NCBI GenBank assembly: GCA_027484885.1
Contig: JAIXSD010000066.1
Location: 1-9,344 of the forward strand
Source: Rubrivivax sp.
Lineage (GTDB): Bacteria; Pseudomonadota; Gammaproteobacteria; Burkholderiales; Burkholderiaceae_C
DNA length: 9,344 bases
Reading direction: 5' to 3'
The notes beneath the pieces were generated by a model. It ran no database searches, was not told the origin of the DNA, and saw only the letters and a list, made by a program, of their open reading frames with translations. Below are positions 8,232-9,344 of the stretch, one piece after another. The position numbers and the translations under genes are program-made. Position 1 is the first letter of the stretch; the number at the start of each line of letters is the position of its first letter.

Positions 8232-8265
8232 AAAAACGGCGCGACACCCGAAGGTGGCGCGCCGT
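8232..8265 (-). terminator. Strong intrinsic terminator of the metalloprotease gene (UUCG tetraloop)
   Basis: Positions 8236-8248 and 8253-8265 form a 13-position stem with a single mismatch (8244 opposite 8257). On the minus strand the loop is TTCG closed by C and G, the extra-stable UUCG type, and the stem is followed by five T residues (8236-8232). It lies 43 bases past the protease stop and before the edd promoter region, so it isolates edd from protease transcription. Confidence 0.85.
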
Positions 8266-8275
8266 GGCAGGCGAG

Positions 8276-8299
8276 ATCGCCGCGCCTGAGCGCGGCGAT
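8276..8299. repeat. Perfect 10-bp hairpin directly after the metalloprotease stop codon
   Basis: ATCGCCGCGC (8276-8285), a four-base loop and GCGCGGCGAT (8290-8299) pair perfectly. The hairpin starts eight bases after the protease stop, with no T-tract on either side. It may stabilise the mRNA 3' end, help termination together with the next hairpin, or bind a protein. Confidence 0.6.
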
Positions 8300-8307
8300 G
8301 GCTTGGC

Positions 8308-9344
8308 TTACCAGCCGATGTCTTGCAGCAGCTTGAAGGTCAGATCCTGCGGCACCAGCGGAGACTGGGTCAGGTCGGCACTGATGGCCGGTTCCATCAG
8401 CAGATTGCGGGTGGCCGACGTGTCAAAGTGGGACACCGAGGAACCGCCTTGATACGGATTCGGCGCGAACATCAGCAGGCGGCCTGCCGAGTCGGTACCG
8501 GCGTAGCGGCTCATGTCCAGGCCCAGCGTGGCGTACACGGCCGAGGTCGTGCGGGTGCGCTTGCCCAGGGCTGCCAGCAGTGCGGCGCCGTCGGCTTGCG
8601 TGATGCGCACGGCCGGGATGGTGATGGTCGGGTCGCTGCCGCCCAGACCGGTGACGGTCCCGGCTGCGTTGTCGGCCACCAGCACGGCCTTGGCGCCAGC
8701 GTTCTGCAGGTTCTTCACCTTGATAGTGAAACCGCAGGTACCGCGGCTGACCAGGGCCACATTGTTGCGCACGGCGATGGCGTTCAGGCCGGTCAGCGGG
8801 TCGCAGGCCAGATCCAGCGCGCCGGTGGCGGTCACGACCGGCATGATGGCGCCAACGATCGGAGTGGCGCTCAAGGCCGGGCCGAAGGAGGCTTCACCCA
8901 CCGGGTGAGCACCGGCAGTGGCACCCGCTTGCGAACCACTCACGTTCAGCGCAGGCACGCCTTGACGGAGCACTTCAGGTGCAGCAGCGTTGGTCAGAGG
9001 CCCGGTCCAGACCAGCTTGTCGCCGCTCAGGGCCGAGGCTTGACGCTCGGCATTGGTCATGTCCTTCCACAGCTTGCCGGTGGCCGAACCCATCAGGTAG
9101 TGATCCCAGATGGCCGGGAAGCCGCCGTTCTGCACACCGGTCGAACCGTTGGTGAAGGTCTGGAAACCCACGCCATGGCCCATTTCATGCAACAGGGTCA
9201 CGACGAAGTCGATGTTGTTGCCCTTGTTGCTGTCCAGACCCAGGTAGAAGAAGGTGCCATCCAGGCAGCCAGTTTGACCCAGCTTGGCATTGAAGTTGGC
9301 ATTGATCTGAGCCGCACCGGCCGTGCCTTGGTAGGCACCGGCGA
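8308..9344 (-). CDS. Zinc metalloprotease with inserted PA domain, 5' end outside window
   Basis: 344 complete codons of the C-terminal part are visible and the frame stays open to the right edge. The zinc-binding motif HEMGHGVGF is at residues 52-60 of the visible part (HExxH, with E53 catalytic). A protease-associated (PA) domain follows at about 155-260, with the typical core VALVSRGTCGFTIKVK and NAGAKAVLVADN. After it the catalytic fold seems to resume: SVSHFD (H305 a candidate third zinc ligand), NLLMEP (a Met-turn-like segment) and the end LLQDIGW. The order HExxH, insertion, SHxD, LMxP resembles leishmanolysin-type (M8-like) proteases. Three cysteines (C26, C180, C203) allow disulfides, which fits export, but the signal peptide would lie outside the window. 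No C-terminal sorting signal is seen. The GTG/ATG codons near 9201 are internal, not the start. Confidence 0.85.
   Translation of the reverse strand, partial: AGAYQGTAGAAQINANFNAKLGQTGCLDGTFFYLGLDSNKGNNIDFVVTLLHEMGHGVGFQTFTNGSTGVQNGGFPAIWDHYLMGSATGKLWKDMTNAERQASALSGDKLVWTGPLTNAAAPEVLRQGVPALNVSGSQAGATAGAHPVGEASFGPALSATPIVGAIMPVVTATGALDLACDPLTGLNAIAVRNNVALVSRGTCGFTIKVKNLQNAGAKAVLVADNAAGTVTGLGGSDPTITIPAVRITQADGAALLAALGKRTRTTSAVYATLGLDMSRYAGTDSAGRLLMFAPNPYQGGSSVSHFDTSATRNLLMEPAISADLTQSPLVPQDLTFKLLQDIGW

Overview
The window is ordinary-looking chromosomal DNA of very high G+C from a proteobacterium. The gene content and protein flavour (a CheY/CheB/receptor cluster, an edd-eda operon, a FrnE-like DsbA protein, a PA-domain secreted metalloprotease) point to a betaproteobacterium of the order Burkholderiales, perhaps near Roseateles/Paucibacter. 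The order is a moderate-confidence inference and the genus is a guess.

Layout. (1) 1-3106, minus strand: a chemosensory operon read as a single-domain response regulator, the methylesterase CheB, a CheY-like regulator, then a short membrane methyl-accepting protein that runs off the left edge. Gaps are short (12 to 45 bp), and in two junctions the stop codon TGA is the start of the next Shine-Dalgarno sequence. (2) 3107-3352: a divergent intergenic region with an AT-rich promoter candidate and a dyad. (3) 3353-5591, plus strand: an EamA/DMT-family membrane transporter with a 9-bp tandem repeat at its 3' end, a cytoplasmic DsbA-family (FrnE-like) oxidoreductase, and a PaaI-like hotdog thioesterase. 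(4) 5595-8101, minus strand: edd and eda, the two dedicated enzymes of the Entner-Doudoroff pathway, with a HexR-like palindrome upstream of edd. eda ends three bases from the end of the thioesterase gene. (5) 8232-8299: two hairpins, one a strong intrinsic terminator. (6) 8308-9344, minus strand: the C-terminal part of a zinc metalloprotease whose catalytic domain is apparently split by a protease-associated (PA) domain; its 5' end lies outside the window.

How the genes work together. The chemosensory genes form one signalling unit: the receptor would drive a CheA kinase encoded elsewhere, the two REC proteins and CheB receive phosphate, and CheB adjusts receptor methylation. edd and eda convert 6-phosphogluconate through KDPG to pyruvate and glyceraldehyde 3-phosphate. 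The three plus-strand genes have no evident shared pathway.

I found no convincing previously undescribed system. The points most worth a second look are a CheZ-like D-x-x-x-Q motif at the C-terminus of the receptor, the operator-like repeats upstream of edd, and the split-domain metalloprotease.
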